A stretch of 39,355 nucleotides of DNA from Bacillota bacterium (GTDB lineage: Bacteria; Bacillota; Clostridia; Christensenellales; Aristaeellaceae): assembly GCA_023402355.1 (NCBI GenBank), contig JAEXCG010000185.1, forward strand, positions 1 to 39,355, in the 5' to 3' direction. Shown one piece after another: positions 23,690-31,537 of this stretch (positions within the stretch are counted from its first letter, which is position 1; every line of letters starts with the position of its first letter). Both the position numbers and the translations under genes were made by a program. A model generated the notes under the pieces. That model was not told the DNA's origin, searched no databases, and worked only from the letters and a program-made list of their open reading frames with translations.

Positions 23690-23713
23690 AGAAGCTGCGA
23701 AACTTCTTTGCGC
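23675..23713 (-). terminator. terminator-like hairpin overlapping the MATE promoter
   Basis: GCGCAAAGAAG (23684-23694) pairs perfectly over 11 bp with CTTCTTTGCGC (23703-23713). On the minus strand it is followed by TTTTTT, so it would stop transcripts arriving from upstream, just before the -10 box of the MATE promoter. Confidence 0.7.
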
Positions 23714-23814
23714 AGGCGCAGAGCGATAGAACGGGAAACGCGGGTTTGCGTCGGATTATGGCGGCGAGAAAGCCGCGACAACGTTAAAAACTTAGCAAAA
23801 ATTTACCGAAACGA

Positions 23815-23843
23815 TTGCGAATAAGTGCGTTTTCGTGTATAAT
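23815..23843 (+). promoter_or_regulatory. tat operon promoter P1
   Basis: TTGCGA (23815-23820), 17-bp spacer, TATAAT (23838-23843). Confidence 0.75.
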
Positions 23844-23880
23844 AACCCGCACACTGAAACGGAGGGCGCAAAAGGTTGCC

Positions 23881-23909
23881 TTTACTTTTCGCATTTCGTA
23901 TCGTATAAT
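23881..23909 (+). promoter_or_regulatory. tat operon promoter P2
   Basis: TTTACT (23881-23886), 17-bp spacer, TATAAT (23904-23909), 35 bp before the tatB-like start. Confidence 0.65.
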
Positions 23910-23944
23910 GAGTGTACATACCAAAGGCCAGGAGAGGTAAGAAG

Positions 23945-24247
23945 ATGTTTAATATCGGATTGTCCGAGCTGATCCTGATCCTGCTGATTGCGTTCATCGT
24001 CGTGGGGCCCAAGGATTTGCCGAAGGTCGCGCGTGCGCTGGGCCGGTTTGTGAAGTACATCCGGTCGTTCATTCAGGAGGTGAAGGAAGAAACCGGCCTC
24101 CTGGAAGTGACGGAGGAGCTGAAGGAAACCGAGAAGGACATCAAGGATACGATGCGCCAAGCGGATGTGTCCGCAGACCTTCGCGAAGTCAGGCAGGATC
24201 TGAACAAGGATATAAGGCAGATAAAAAAGGACATCAAAAAGAAGTAA
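23945..24247 (+). CDS. TatB-like Sec-independent translocase subunit
   Basis: 100 residues: one N-terminal membrane helix (ELILILLIAFIVV), the hinge GPKDLPKVARALG, then a long amphipathic/charged helical tail to KKDIKKK. The F-N-I-G-L-SEL start, G-P-K-x-L-P hinge and length exceed a simple TatA and resemble TatB, which with TatC recognises twin-arginine signal peptides for export of folded proteins. First gene of the tat operon; 18 bp separate it from tatA. Start ATG 23945 has AGGAGAGG upstream; in-frame codons back to 23912 are rejected because they lie directly next to P2. Confidence 0.85.
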   Translation: MFNIGLSELILILLIAFIVVGPKDLPKVARALGRFVKYIRSFIQEVKEETGLLEVTEELKETEKDIKDTMRQADVSADLREVRQDLNKDIRQIKKDIKKK

Positions 24248-24265
24248 TTCGGGGAGGGCATTTTC

Positions 24266-24460
24266 ATGAGACTTGGAACGACGGAGATTATTCTGATTCT
24301 GGTGCTGGCGCTGGTGCTGTTCGGCGGCGGCAAGCTGGCGGGCGTCGGCAAGGCGCTGGGCCAGAGCATCAAGGACTTCAAGAAGGAAGTCAAGGACGAC
24401 GACACCAAGAAGGAAGACGACAAGAAGGACGAAGAGAAGAAGGACGAGCCGCAGGCGTAA
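24266..24460 (+). CDS. tatA: TatA pore-forming subunit
   Basis: 64 residues: a short membrane helix (TEIILILVLALVLF), the hinge FGGGKLAGVGKALG and an amphipathic helix SIKDFKKEV followed by a very acidic/basic tail (DDDTKKEDDKKDEEKK). It polymerises to let folded proteins cross the membrane in the Tat pathway. GGGGAGGG precedes the ATG. Second gene of the tat operon. Confidence 0.9.
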   Translation: MRLGTTEIILILVLALVLFGGGKLAGVGKALGQSIKDFKKEVKDDDTKKEDDKKDEEKKDEPQA

Positions 24461-24487
24461 GCCGCGGCCCTTTTATCGGAGTGAAGC

Positions 24488-25243
24488 ATGCAGGAAACGA
24501 ATGGAACGAACGAGAACAAGGAAATAACCGAAAGCAAACAGCCGATACTGACGCATCTGCTGGCGCTTCGCAAGACGCTGGTGATCAGCTTTGCCGCGAT
24601 CGCCGTCGCCTTTGTCGCCGTGTTTTACCTGTTTTGCACGCCGCTGATGGACTTCATCACCCGCCCGATCGTCGAGCGCGGGGTCGAAATCATCTACACG
24701 GCCGTGTCCGAGGCGCTGGTGACGCAGTTTAAGGTTTCGCTCATCGCCGCGGTGGTGGTGGCTTGTCCGGTCATCTTCTGGCAGATCTGGGAGTTTGTGA
24801 AGCCCGCGCTGTATCCCAACGAAAAGCGCCTGTTCAAGCGCCTGTTTTTTCTGGCGCTGCTGCTCTTCTTGATGGGCGTGGTCTTCTGCTACAAGGCGGT
24901 CTACATGCTGGCGATCGACTTTTTCCTCGTCGCGGGCGAAAACCTGGCGACGCCGATGCTTTCGATCGACAAGTACGTCAGCTTCCTGTTCGCGTTTATC
25001 CTGCCGTTCGGGCTCGTCTTTGAGCTCCCCGTCGCCATCTACATGATGACGCGCATCGGCTGGGTGAACTACGCGAAGCTGAAGAAGGCGCGCAAGTACG
25101 TGATCTTGGGCATCTTCGTGCTCGCGGCGATCCTGACGCCGCCGGACATCGTTTCGCAGGTGATGCTGGGCCTGCCGATGCTGCTCCTCTTCGAGGTCGG
25201 CGTGCAGGTTTCCCGCGTCGTCAAACCCAAGGAACGCTCGTAA
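24488..25243 (+). CDS. tatC: TatC translocase core protein
   Basis: 251 residues with six membrane segments. It binds twin-arginine signal peptides and organises TatA/TatB. Conserved stretches are present: FKVSLIAAVVVACPVIFWQIWEFVKPALYPNEKR (with the conserved Glu of N-E-K-R), FGLVFELPV and LTPPDIVSQ. One feature is unusual: the N-terminal HLxELR motif reads HLLALRK, so the nearly invariant Glu (E. coli Glu15) is Ala26 here. The ribosome-binding site GGAGTGA supports ATG 24488. Last gene of the operon. Confidence 0.93.
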   Translation: MQETNGTNENKEITESKQPILTHLLALRKTLVISFAAIAVAFVAVFYLFCTPLMDFITRPIVERGVEIIYTAVSEALVTQFKVSLIAAVVVACPVIFWQIWEFVKPALYPNEKRLFKRLFFLALLLFLMGVVFCYKAVYMLAIDFFLVAGENLATPMLSIDKYVSFLFAFILPFGLVFELPVAIYMMTRIGWVNYAKLKKARKYVILGIFVLAAILTPPDIVSQVMLGLPMLLLFEVGVQVSRVVKPKERS

Positions 25244-25247
25244 TAAT

Positions 25248-25315
25248 AAAATAGTTGCCGCGCGATTCGCAGCGGGGGGATGAGATCCTCCAACGCTGAA
25301 CCGCGCGGCTATTTT
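25248..25315. terminator. large bidirectional terminator between tatC and the NTPase gene
   Basis: AAAATAG (25248-25254) pairs with CTATTTT (25309-25315), then CCGCGCG (25258-25264) with CGCGCGG (25302-25308) after a 3-nt bulge; inner stems CAGCG/CGCTG and GGGGGAT/ATCCTCC extend the hairpin. A/T edges give T-tracts on both strands. The 3' arm touches the stop codon of the minus-strand NTPase. Confidence 0.8.
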
Positions 25316-25844
25316 AATTTTTCAGGATTGTCTTTAGCATTATGGACGCCTGCTCGAACAGCGCGTCCCGGTTTTCCGGGGTGACACTTAGGCAGCAGAC
25401 GTCCGGGCGCGCCAGAATCGCCTGTTTCAGCGGGTAATCGCCCTTTTGCAGCACGCCGAGCACCGGCTTGCCGCCATCGAAGCAGGAGAGCACCGCTTCT
25501 TCAAAGCATCGCGCATCGCGCTCAAGCTTGCCGAGCTCGTCCATCAGGATGACGGGCTGCGCGTCGCAAAGGGCGGCGCGCAGCGAGGCGGAGCCGATCT
25601 CCTCGAAGACGGGGAGCACGGGGATGCTGCGCCGCTGCGCGAGGCGCAAAGAGCAGGGGCAGTCGTTTTGATAGGGGTCGATCTGGGAAAAGCTGTGGAA
25701 AAGATAACCGCGGCGCTCGCCGTCCATCCGCCACAGGCGCGTCTCGTAGCCCGAGGGAGCGAGGTCAAAATCGCTCAGCAGGCGGCGCAGCAGGGTGGAC
25801 TTTCCGACCTGTTTTTCGCCGGTGAGGAAGAGATGGCGTATCAT
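25314..25844 (-). CDS. nucleoside-triphosphatase (THEP1-like, NTPase_1)
   Basis: 176 residues. Walker A G9-EKQVGKST (9-17) and Walker B VILMDELGKLE (Asp102, Glu103) in the form characteristic of THEP1 NTPases, which hydrolyse NTPs in vitro and whose cellular role is unclear. The start ATG 25844 lies 5 bp after the stop of the rhomboid-like gene, with AGGTGA upstream, so the two are co-expressed. The frame is open further upstream only because it runs as a shadow through that gene. Pairing with a membrane protein may indicate an energy-dependent step, but this is speculation. Confidence 0.85.
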   Translation of the reverse strand: MIRHLFLTGEKQVGKSTLLRRLLSDFDLAPSGYETRLWRMDGERRGYLFHSFSQIDPYQNDCPCSLRLAQRRSIPVLPVFEEIGSASLRAALCDAQPVILMDELGKLERDARCFEEAVLSCFDGGKPVLGVLQKGDYPLKQAILARPDVCCLSVTPENRDALFEQASIMLKTILKN

Positions 25845-25849
25845 CGCTT

Positions 25850-26503
25850 TCACCTGCGCATCGTGCGCCGGAAGTTGGCGCGCGTCTTCCAATAACTCGA
25901 TTCGCGGCGTATGGTGGAAAGCAGGTCGCCGCCGAAGAACAGGATGACGTTGAGCAGCGAGAAGACGATGGATGCGCGCTCGAACCACGGGCCGACGATC
26001 AGATTCCAAGCGTACAGGAGCACGTCGAGCAGCGCCAGGTACTTGACCTTGACCGGCAGGAAGAAGAAGACCATCAGCTCGAAGTTGGGGTAGACGGCCG
26101 CAAACGCCAGAAAGAGAGAAAGGTTCAGGTAAGTGTTTGTCGCATAACCCGTGAGCGCGGCCGCGAGGATGTTGCCGAGGATGCCCACGAAGTAAAACAT
26201 GTTGAACCGCGCCGTTCCCCAGTGGTTTTCCAGCGCGCTGCCGATCATCCAGTAGAAGTAGAGGCTGAAGATGATCCAGAAGTACGAGCTGTCCGGCGGC
26301 AGCAGCACGAAGGTCAAAAGACGCCAGATCTGCCCGCGCAGGACGAGGTTCATGTTCAGGGACAGGTACGACCCGAGGCGCAGGCCCGGCAGCAGAAAGT
26401 CCGCGAGAAACACGATCAGCATGCCGCCTACGACGTAATTCATCAGGTTGCGAATGGAGTGGCGGCGAAACCAACGCTCCATCGAGGTGAAAACTTTATT
26501 CAT
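25850..26503 (-). CDS. rhomboid-fold membrane protein lacking the protease serine
   Basis: 217 residues with about six membrane segments. Rhomboid features: Q-I-W60-R61-L-L-T-F after the first helix and the LENHWGTARFNMFYF stretch (Glu92, Trp95-Gly96), matching E..xWGxxRf of rhomboids. The G-x-S-G catalytic motif is missing: the expected place reads TNTYLNLSLFLAF. It is therefore probably an inactive rhomboid relative (pseudoprotease, derlin-like) that may bind membrane proteins. AGGATCC precedes ATG 26503. It heads an operon with the THEP1-like NTPase. Confidence 0.72.
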   Translation of the reverse strand: MNKVFTSMERWFRRHSIRNLMNYVVGGMLIVFLADFLLPGLRLGSYLSLNMNLVLRGQIWRLLTFVLLPPDSSYFWIIFSLYFYWMIGSALENHWGTARFNMFYFVGILGNILAAALTGYATNTYLNLSLFLAFAAVYPNFELMVFFFLPVKVKYLALLDVLLYAWNLIVGPWFERASIVFSLLNVILFFGGDLLSTIRRESSYWKTRANFRRTMRR

Positions 26504-26537
26504 CCGCAGGATCCTTTCGTCCGTTTTATGTCAAGAG

Positions 26538-26565
26538 CTTATAGCAAACGGGGCGCGCGTGTCAA
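26538..26565 (-). promoter_or_regulatory. promoter of the rhomboid-like/NTPase operon
   Basis: Minus strand: TTGACA (26560-26565), 16-bp spacer, TATAAG (26538-26543), 35 bp before the start codon. A second TTGACA a few bases downstream has no -10 partner. Confidence 0.65.
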
Positions 26566-26584
26566 GGCTTTCCGCCTGAAAGCC
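26566..26584 (-). terminator. weak hairpin after the heparinase-family gene
   Basis: GGCTTTC (26566-26572) pairs with GAAAGCC (26578-26584). No T-run follows on the minus strand, so termination here is uncertain. Confidence 0.35.
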
Positions 26585-26614
26585 GCGTCAAGGCGCGCAA
26601 TCTGTCCGTTTTCC

Positions 26615-28561
26615 TCACCATGCGAGCACCGTACCCTCGGGATTCTCATCCGAAAAGACGATCACCTGCCCATAGCCGCTGAAACCGCCCACGTCGAACA
26701 GCTCCACGCCCGAGAAACACTCGCCATGGCAGCAAAGCACCACGTAGCGCTCCCCGGAGGCGCGGATTTCGACCGCCTCCGCGAGCGTTTCCGGCACAGG
26801 GGAGGGGAGGCGAAGCCGCGCGACGGGGAGCTTTCGCACCTGCGGCGCTTCGTTTCCCACGGAGCCTACGCAGAGCATCGAGCCCAACCCCTCAAACGCG
26901 CGCGACGCGGTGAGCAGCGCCCCTTCCTCCAGGCGGTTGTATTCCCGCGAGCAGGGGAACGTGCCGAGGGAAAGCGCGTCTGCGCCGGGAAATTGCAGCG
27001 CCGCCTGCGTGCGGCGTCCCCGATAGCGCGCGACGCCGTCCTCCAGCGACACGATGCCGTCTGGATTGAAGTGGAAGCGCTGCTCCGCCGCGTGGCGGCC
27101 CGGCGCGTGGAAGGCGTCGAAGAGCACGAACAGCCCGGCGCGCAGGAAGACGACCTTGCGCGAGACGAACGCGCCGGGATAGCCCAGGTGCGCGCCGCAG
27201 ACGTAGTCCGCCGAGGGCGTAAACTTGTGCTGCCCCTTGACGCTGGGCGCGATGCGGCCGTACTCCCAGGTCGCGGTGCACTCGGTAAAGGGCAGTCCGT
27301 CGAGCAGCGTCACGTTGTGCGCGGCGGGCGATTTGAGCGAAAGGCGCAGCGGCGAGTCGACGTACGTGTACCGGCCGGGGTCGATCAGGATGTCTTCCCC
27401 GCCCGCGCTGAGGCTGACGTGCAGCGTATCCGCGTGGCCGTGACCGCTGCCCATGCAGCCGCAGTGAAAGCGCAGGTTGACCGCGCCCGCACCCAGGCCG
27501 CTTCGCAGCATGTAGTTGCCGCTGTCGGGGAGCGCGTCGCTGGGGTGGTCTGCGGGGAGCGGCACCAAGGCGTTCAGCTCCTGCTGCGCGCCTGCGCCGA
27601 GGTTCCAGACGGCCTCCGCCGGGAGCCTGCCGCTCGCGCGGGCGCGCAGCAGGCCGTCCTGGTAGAGCAGCGCCGCCTCGCACAGCAGGTCGCGCGCGTC
27701 GGTGTCGTCGGAGTCCGACTGGCAGGGAATCCGTCCGTCGCTCTTGACCCAGGCGCAAAGCGCGCGCGCCATCGCGTGCACGCGACGGTCCAGCGCATCG
27801 GGTACCGCGACGCCGTTTCGCCGGGCGATGAGCACGCTGTCCATCGCGCAGTGCAGCACCTCGCAGTGGTACATGGGGCTCTGTTCCCAGTGGGTGCCGT
27901 CGTCCATCACCTGCAGGGAAAGCTCGGCGCTCAGGCGGCGAAGCGCGGTTTGCACGTACGCGTCGTTCCCTAGGTAGATGCCCGTGAGCAGCAGGCCGTG
28001 GTCCTGCAGGACGCCCCAATTGCTCAGCCGCTGAAAGACGCCGCTCGCGCGCATCAGGTACGCGCCGTGCGCGGCGAGGAAACCGTCGATTCGGTCCGTC
28101 AGCGAGGGGGTGAGCGCCGCGCTGCCCGAAAAGAGCTCCAGCGCCTTGAGGTAGCTTTCGCAGCGGATGCCCGCTTCGATGGAGCGCCAGGTCGTCTGCT
28201 CACTTTCAGGCGTGAGCGGCGCGCGGGCCATGAAGTCCAGGGCGAGACGCGCGAACTGCTCCGCGTAGCGCGGGTCGCCCGAAAGGCGGTATGCGCGCCC
28301 CAGGGTCACCTGAAACGTATGGCGCGAAAAGGCGTAAACCCATTCGGGATCGCCGGCGGGGACGCGATCCCAGACGATCCCCTCCGGGAACGAAACGGGC
28401 TCGTGCGTGCGCTCCATCTCCCAATGCCCCCGGAACGTAAACGTGTTTTGGCAGATTTCATCCGCGAGGGCGAGGGTGTCCCGCGCTTCCCCGGGGTAAT
28501 GGCGGGCGTAAAAGCGCGCCGCGGCGTCGGGGTCCGATAGCCAGCCTGTCATCTTTTCCAT
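26615..28561 (-). CDS. heparinase II/III family polysaccharide lyase
   Basis: 648 residues. An alpha/alpha toroid N-terminal half (about 1-330) followed by an antiparallel beta half (about 350-640), as in heparinase II/III-type and alginate lyases that cut uronic-acid-containing polysaccharides. Motifs: SNWGVLQDHG (Asn181-Trp182), W-E226-QSPMYH (Tyr231, His232), and GHGHAD (373-378) leading into DILIDPGRYTY. No signal peptide is visible, so it probably acts inside the cell on imported oligosaccharides, although the family is often secreted. No other sugar-utilisation gene is adjacent. AAAGGAG precedes ATG 28561. Transcribed alone. Confidence 0.85.
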   Translation of the reverse strand: MEKMTGWLSDPDAAARFYARHYPGEARDTLALADEICQNTFTFRGHWEMERTHEPVSFPEGIVWDRVPAGDPEWVYAFSRHTFQVTLGRAYRLSGDPRYAEQFARLALDFMARAPLTPESEQTTWRSIEAGIRCESYLKALELFSGSAALTPSLTDRIDGFLAAHGAYLMRASGVFQRLSNWGVLQDHGLLLTGIYLGNDAYVQTALRRLSAELSLQVMDDGTHWEQSPMYHCEVLHCAMDSVLIARRNGVAVPDALDRRVHAMARALCAWVKSDGRIPCQSDSDDTDARDLLCEAALLYQDGLLRARASGRLPAEAVWNLGAGAQQELNALVPLPADHPSDALPDSGNYMLRSGLGAGAVNLRFHCGCMGSGHGHADTLHVSLSAGGEDILIDPGRYTYVDSPLRLSLKSPAAHNVTLLDGLPFTECTATWEYGRIAPSVKGQHKFTPSADYVCGAHLGYPGAFVSRKVVFLRAGLFVLFDAFHAPGRHAAEQRFHFNPDGIVSLEDGVARYRGRRTQAALQFPGADALSLGTFPCSREYNRLEEGALLTASRAFEGLGSMLCVGSVGNEAPQVRKLPVARLRLPSPVPETLAEAVEIRASGERYVVLCCHGECFSGVELFDVGGFSGYGQVIVFSDENPEGTVLAW

Positions 28562-28669
28562 GGAGGACGCTCCTTTGTGTAGTGTGAGCCGGTCGTCGGC
28601 CTGGTATGCTCATTTCTTCACGAATATAGGAAAAACCTGCCTTATTCGAGATTTCGTCCGGCGCGTGAA

Positions 28670-28698
28670 TTGCTTTTTTCCCCCGGCTTTGTTACAAT
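28670..28698 (+). promoter_or_regulatory. promoter of the transglutaminase/pilus-like operon
   Basis: TTGCTT (28670-28675), 17-bp spacer, TACAAT (28693-28698). It is the only clear promoter found for the genes from 28722 to 33527. Confidence 0.65.
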
Positions 28699-28721
28699 AA
28701 GGAAAGCTTGAAAGAGGAACG

Positions 28722-29576
28722 GTGCAGCGAGGCATGAGTCAGCAGGTCACGAAAGGCAGGGGGGAGCGGCGCGGCAAATGCGCGCTCTGGTTTTGTACCC
28801 TGTTTTTGCTTTGCTGTTTTGCGCTTGCCGCCGTCGCCGCGCTCTATCCCGAGGCATCCGACGAGGGCGTCTATTCAAAGGGCGGCGTCACGCTGAACGC
28901 CGGGAACGCCTCGGAAGGCTATGTGATGCTAAAGCGCGAGAGCGCTAAGGAGCAGCGCGTGCGCATCGGGCAGGGAAAAAAGACGTTCACCTACCACCTG
29001 CGCGGCGACGGGGAGTACGAGGTCTTTCCGCTTCAACTGGGCAGCGGCAAGTACGACATCCGCGTCTACGAGCAGGTGAAGGGCACGCAGTACGCGCAGG
29101 TGTACTCCAAGACGGTGAGCGCCAAGATGGAGGATGAAAACAGGACGTTCCTGTATCCCAATCAGTACGTGTGGTACACGCCGCAATCCGAGGTGGTGGC
29201 GCTGGCCGGGCAGGTTTGCGAGGGCGCCGCGACGGACAGCGAAAAGCTGACGGCGATCTATACCTACGTCATCAAGCACGTATCGTACGATTACATTAAA
29301 ATGGCGACGGTGCAGACCGGATACATGCCGGACGTGGACGACACCCTCGACACGGGAACGGGCATCTGCTTTGACATCGCCTCGCTCATGGCAGCGATGC
29401 TGCGCGTCGAGGGTGTGCCCACGCAGATCGCCATCGGAAGCGTTCAGGGCATGGCGCACGCCTGGAACCGGGTGTACCTGGACGGCAAGTGGAGCATCGT
29501 GGACGCGACGCTCGTGGCGATGAACTATACCAAGAAGATGACGGGGTCGGACTACAAGATGGAGCGTTATTACTGA
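28722..29576 (+). CDS. membrane-anchored transglutaminase-like protein
   Basis: 284 residues. A basic N-terminus, one hydrophobic segment (about 21-41) and an extracellular part whose C-terminal half is a transglutaminase-like (papain-fold) domain with a full Cys216-His246-Asp261 triad in TGTGICFDIASL, GMAHAWNRVY and SIVDAT. Such domains act as peptidases or cross-linking enzymes. The start is GTG 28722 with AGAGGAAC upstream; ATG 28734 is an alternative. It precedes the pilus-like genes by 36 bp without an intervening terminator, so it may process or cross-link pilus-like proteins. Confidence 0.8.
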   Translation: MQRGMSQQVTKGRGERRGKCALWFCTLFLLCCFALAAVAALYPEASDEGVYSKGGVTLNAGNASEGYVMLKRESAKEQRVRIGQGKKTFTYHLRGDGEYEVFPLQLGSGKYDIRVYEQVKGTQYAQVYSKTVSAKMEDENRTFLYPNQYVWYTPQSEVVALAGQVCEGAATDSEKLTAIYTYVIKHVSYDYIKMATVQTGYMPDVDDTLDTGTGICFDIASLMAAMLRVEGVPTQIAIGSVQGMAHAWNRVYLDGKWSIVDATLVAMNYTKKMTGSDYKMERYY

Positions 29577-29597
29577 TCGAGGCTATTACCGATCGAG
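29566..29597 (+). repeat. 16-bp tandem duplication across a stop codon
   Basis: 29566-29581 and 29582-29597 match at 14 of 16 positions (core TATTAC-x-GATCGAG). The first copy contains the end and TGA stop of the transglutaminase gene; the second is non-coding. It looks like a local slippage duplication. Confidence 0.6.
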
Positions 29598-29612
29598 AAG
29601 GAAAGGCCGGGA

Positions 29613-30674
29613 ATGGATATGGCAAAGAACAAGCCCCAAAAGCAGCTTTCCGCGCAGGATATTTCGCTGTTTTGCGACCAGATCGCCCTGGTGCTGCACG
29701 CGGGCATCGCGCTTTACGACGCGATGAGCATGCTGCGCGAGAGCTACGCGGGCACGGCGATGGAGTCAAAGATCGACGCGATCGACGCGAACATCCGCGA
29801 AACCGGTTCGCTGTACGAGGCGATGGAGAGTGCGGGCTGTTTCCCCTCCTACGCGGTGTACATGGTGCGCATCGGGGAGCGTTCCGGCAATCTGGAGTCG
29901 ATCATGACCGCGCTTTCGGACTATTACGCCTGGGAGGACAAGGTGCGCGGCGCGATCCGCAACGCCGTGTTTTACCCGGCGATGCTCATCGCCATGATGG
30001 CGGCGGTCATCGTGGTGCTCATCACCAGCGTATTTCCCGTCTTTACGCAGGTATACGAAAGCCTCGGCGTCGGCCTGTCGCGCTCCTCTCAGATGGTGGT
30101 GGGGCTGTCGCTGGGGTTCGGGCGCGGGGTGCTGATCGTCGCGGTGGTGCTGGTGGCGGCGATCGCCGCCGTCGCGCTGCTGATGCGCTCCAACCGGCGG
30201 GCGCACGTCGCGGGCGTGCTGATGCGCGCGTTCCCGCCGGTGCGGCGCGCGCTGGACAAGATCGAAAGCGGGCGCGTAGCGCTCGCGCTCTCCATGCTGA
30301 TGACCGGCGGGTATCCGCTGGAGGAAGCGCTCGTGATGGTGCAGGACGTGCTCACCGACCCCGCGGCGCGGGAGAAGGTGCGCCGCTGCTGCGAATCCAT
30401 GGAGGCGGGCGCCCCCTTCGCGCAGGCGATGGAGGAGGCGAAGCTCTTCGAGCCGATGTACGTGCAGATGTGCCGCGTCGGCTTTGCGGCCGGGCAGATC
30501 GACAGCGTGATGAAGCGGCTGGCGGAGATTTACGACGAGGAGACGGACGCCGAAATCAGGCGGCTCGTCTCCTACATCGAGCCCGTGCTCGTCGCGGTGC
30601 TCTCCATCGTGGTGGGCGCGATTCTGCTGTCCGTCATGCTGCCGCTCATGAGCCTGATGTCCTCCATGATTTGA
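29613..30674 (+). CDS. pilC: PilC/GspF inner-membrane platform protein
   Basis: 353 residues with two GspF domains (about 15-140 and 220-345), each ending in a membrane helix, plus central hydrophobic segments (IAMMAAVIVVLITSVFPVF; GVLIVAVVLVAAIAAVALLM). The G-E-R-S-G-N-L motif (RIGERSGNLESIM) and its copy RVGFAAGQIDSVM are diagnostic. The protein is the platform that assembly and retraction ATPases turn in type IV pili and type II secretion. Start ATG 29613 follows AAGGAAAGG. It is followed by four small membrane-anchored proteins and PilT. Confidence 0.92.
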   Translation: MDMAKNKPQKQLSAQDISLFCDQIALVLHAGIALYDAMSMLRESYAGTAMESKIDAIDANIRETGSLYEAMESAGCFPSYAVYMVRIGERSGNLESIMTALSDYYAWEDKVRGAIRNAVFYPAMLIAMMAAVIVVLITSVFPVFTQVYESLGVGLSRSSQMVVGLSLGFGRGVLIVAVVLVAAIAAVALLMRSNRRAHVAGVLMRAFPPVRRALDKIESGRVALALSMLMTGGYPLEEALVMVQDVLTDPAAREKVRRCCESMEAGAPFAQAMEEAKLFEPMYVQMCRVGFAAGQIDSVMKRLAEIYDEETDAEIRRLVSYIEPVLVAVLSIVVGAILLSVMLPLMSLMSSMI

Positions 30675-30690
30675 AACGAGGGAAGCGCGG

Positions 30691-31011
30691 ATGAAAAGAG
30701 CAAAGAGGGGTAAACGCGGGCTGATCGTGACGGCGGCCGTCTGCGTGCTGAGCACCGCCGCGTTTGCGCTCGGCATATCCGGCGTATCGAGCAGCATGGG
30801 AGAGCAGCAGACGCAGATGCTGCAGCGCGCCATCGAGCGCGCGATCGTCACCTGCTATGCCATCGAGGGGCAGTACCCCCCGACGCTCGACTACATACGG
30901 GCGCATTACGGCGTCGTGATCGACGAGACGCGCTTCGACGTCTATTACGATGCGTTCGCTCAGAACGTCATGCCCTCCGTGAGCGTGACGCGAAGGGAGG
31001 ATGCGCCGTGA
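30691..31011 (+). CDS. small single-pass pseudopilin-like protein
   Basis: 106 residues: basic start (MKRAKRGKRG), one membrane segment (LIVTAAVCVLSTAAFALGI) and an outer part with YAIEGQYPPTLDYIRAHYGV and RFDVYYDAFAQNVMPSVSV, a pattern like the C-terminal part of small pseudopilins. A classical prepilin cleavage site (G followed by F-T-L-x-E) is not seen. No family name can be given with confidence. Its stop overlaps the GTG start of the next gene by 4 bp. Confidence 0.7.
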   Translation: MKRAKRGKRGLIVTAAVCVLSTAAFALGISGVSSSMGEQQTQMLQRAIERAIVTCYAIEGQYPPTLDYIRAHYGVVIDETRFDVYYDAFAQNVMPSVSVTRREDAP

Positions 31012-31517
31012 GAAACAGAAGGGTGCAGACGGACGGCAGGCATATCTTCGGCGAACTGTTCGTCTTCCTGCTGCTGGGGATGTTCGCGGTCTTTTCGATG
31101 ATGACGGTCGTCGTCGGGGCCAACGTCTACCGCTCGGTGGTGGAGGACACGGCGCTGGAGGGGCAGGCGGCGATACCGCTTTCCTACCTGGCCAACAAGA
31201 TTCGCGGCATGGACGCGGCGGACGCGGTCAGCGTCGAGGCGGACGGGAAGGTCGGCCCGGTGCTCGTGCTGCGCGAGGCGTACGAGGGCGAAACCCTACA
31301 GACCAGCATCTTCGCGATGGACGGCGCGCTTTGGGAGCAGTACGGCTACGCGGAGGACGGCTTTGACCCGGAGCTCGCGGAGCGGCTGATGGACGTGGCG
31401 TCGTTCGGCGCGGAAAAGACGGAGGGCCAGATCGAGCTGTCGGTCTGTATGGCGAACGGAGACGCGGAGAGCCTGCACGTGACGCTGCGAAGCGAGCGCC
31501 GGGATCGCGCCGGCTGA
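31008..31517 (+). CDS. DUF4860 family protein
   Basis: 169 residues. Membrane segment FVFLLLGMFAVFSMMTVVVGANVY near the N-terminus and a soluble part beginning YRSVVEDTALEGQAAIPLSYLANKIRG, matching the DUF4860 pattern. Members occur in clostridial pilus-like clusters, where they look like minor pilins. Start is GTG 31008 within the GTGA overlap with the previous stop, so translation is coupled. Confidence 0.75.
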   Translation: MRNRRVQTDGRHIFGELFVFLLLGMFAVFSMMTVVVGANVYRSVVEDTALEGQAAIPLSYLANKIRGMDAADAVSVEADGKVGPVLVLREAYEGETLQTSIFAMDGALWEQYGYAEDGFDPELAERLMDVASFGAEKTEGQIELSVCMANGDAESLHVTLRSERRDRAG

Positions 31518-31537
31518 AAGCAAAAGGAGGTGGGCTT

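Noticed and set aside
23864..23912. 10-codon leader peptide (TTG start) before the tat genes
   Set aside because: It overlaps promoter P2 and has only a loose ribosome-binding site; too short to support.
25314..26474. A single 386-residue minus-strand protein
   Set aside because: Its N-terminal half is a frame-shifted reading of the rhomboid-like gene. The NTPase begins at ATG 25844.
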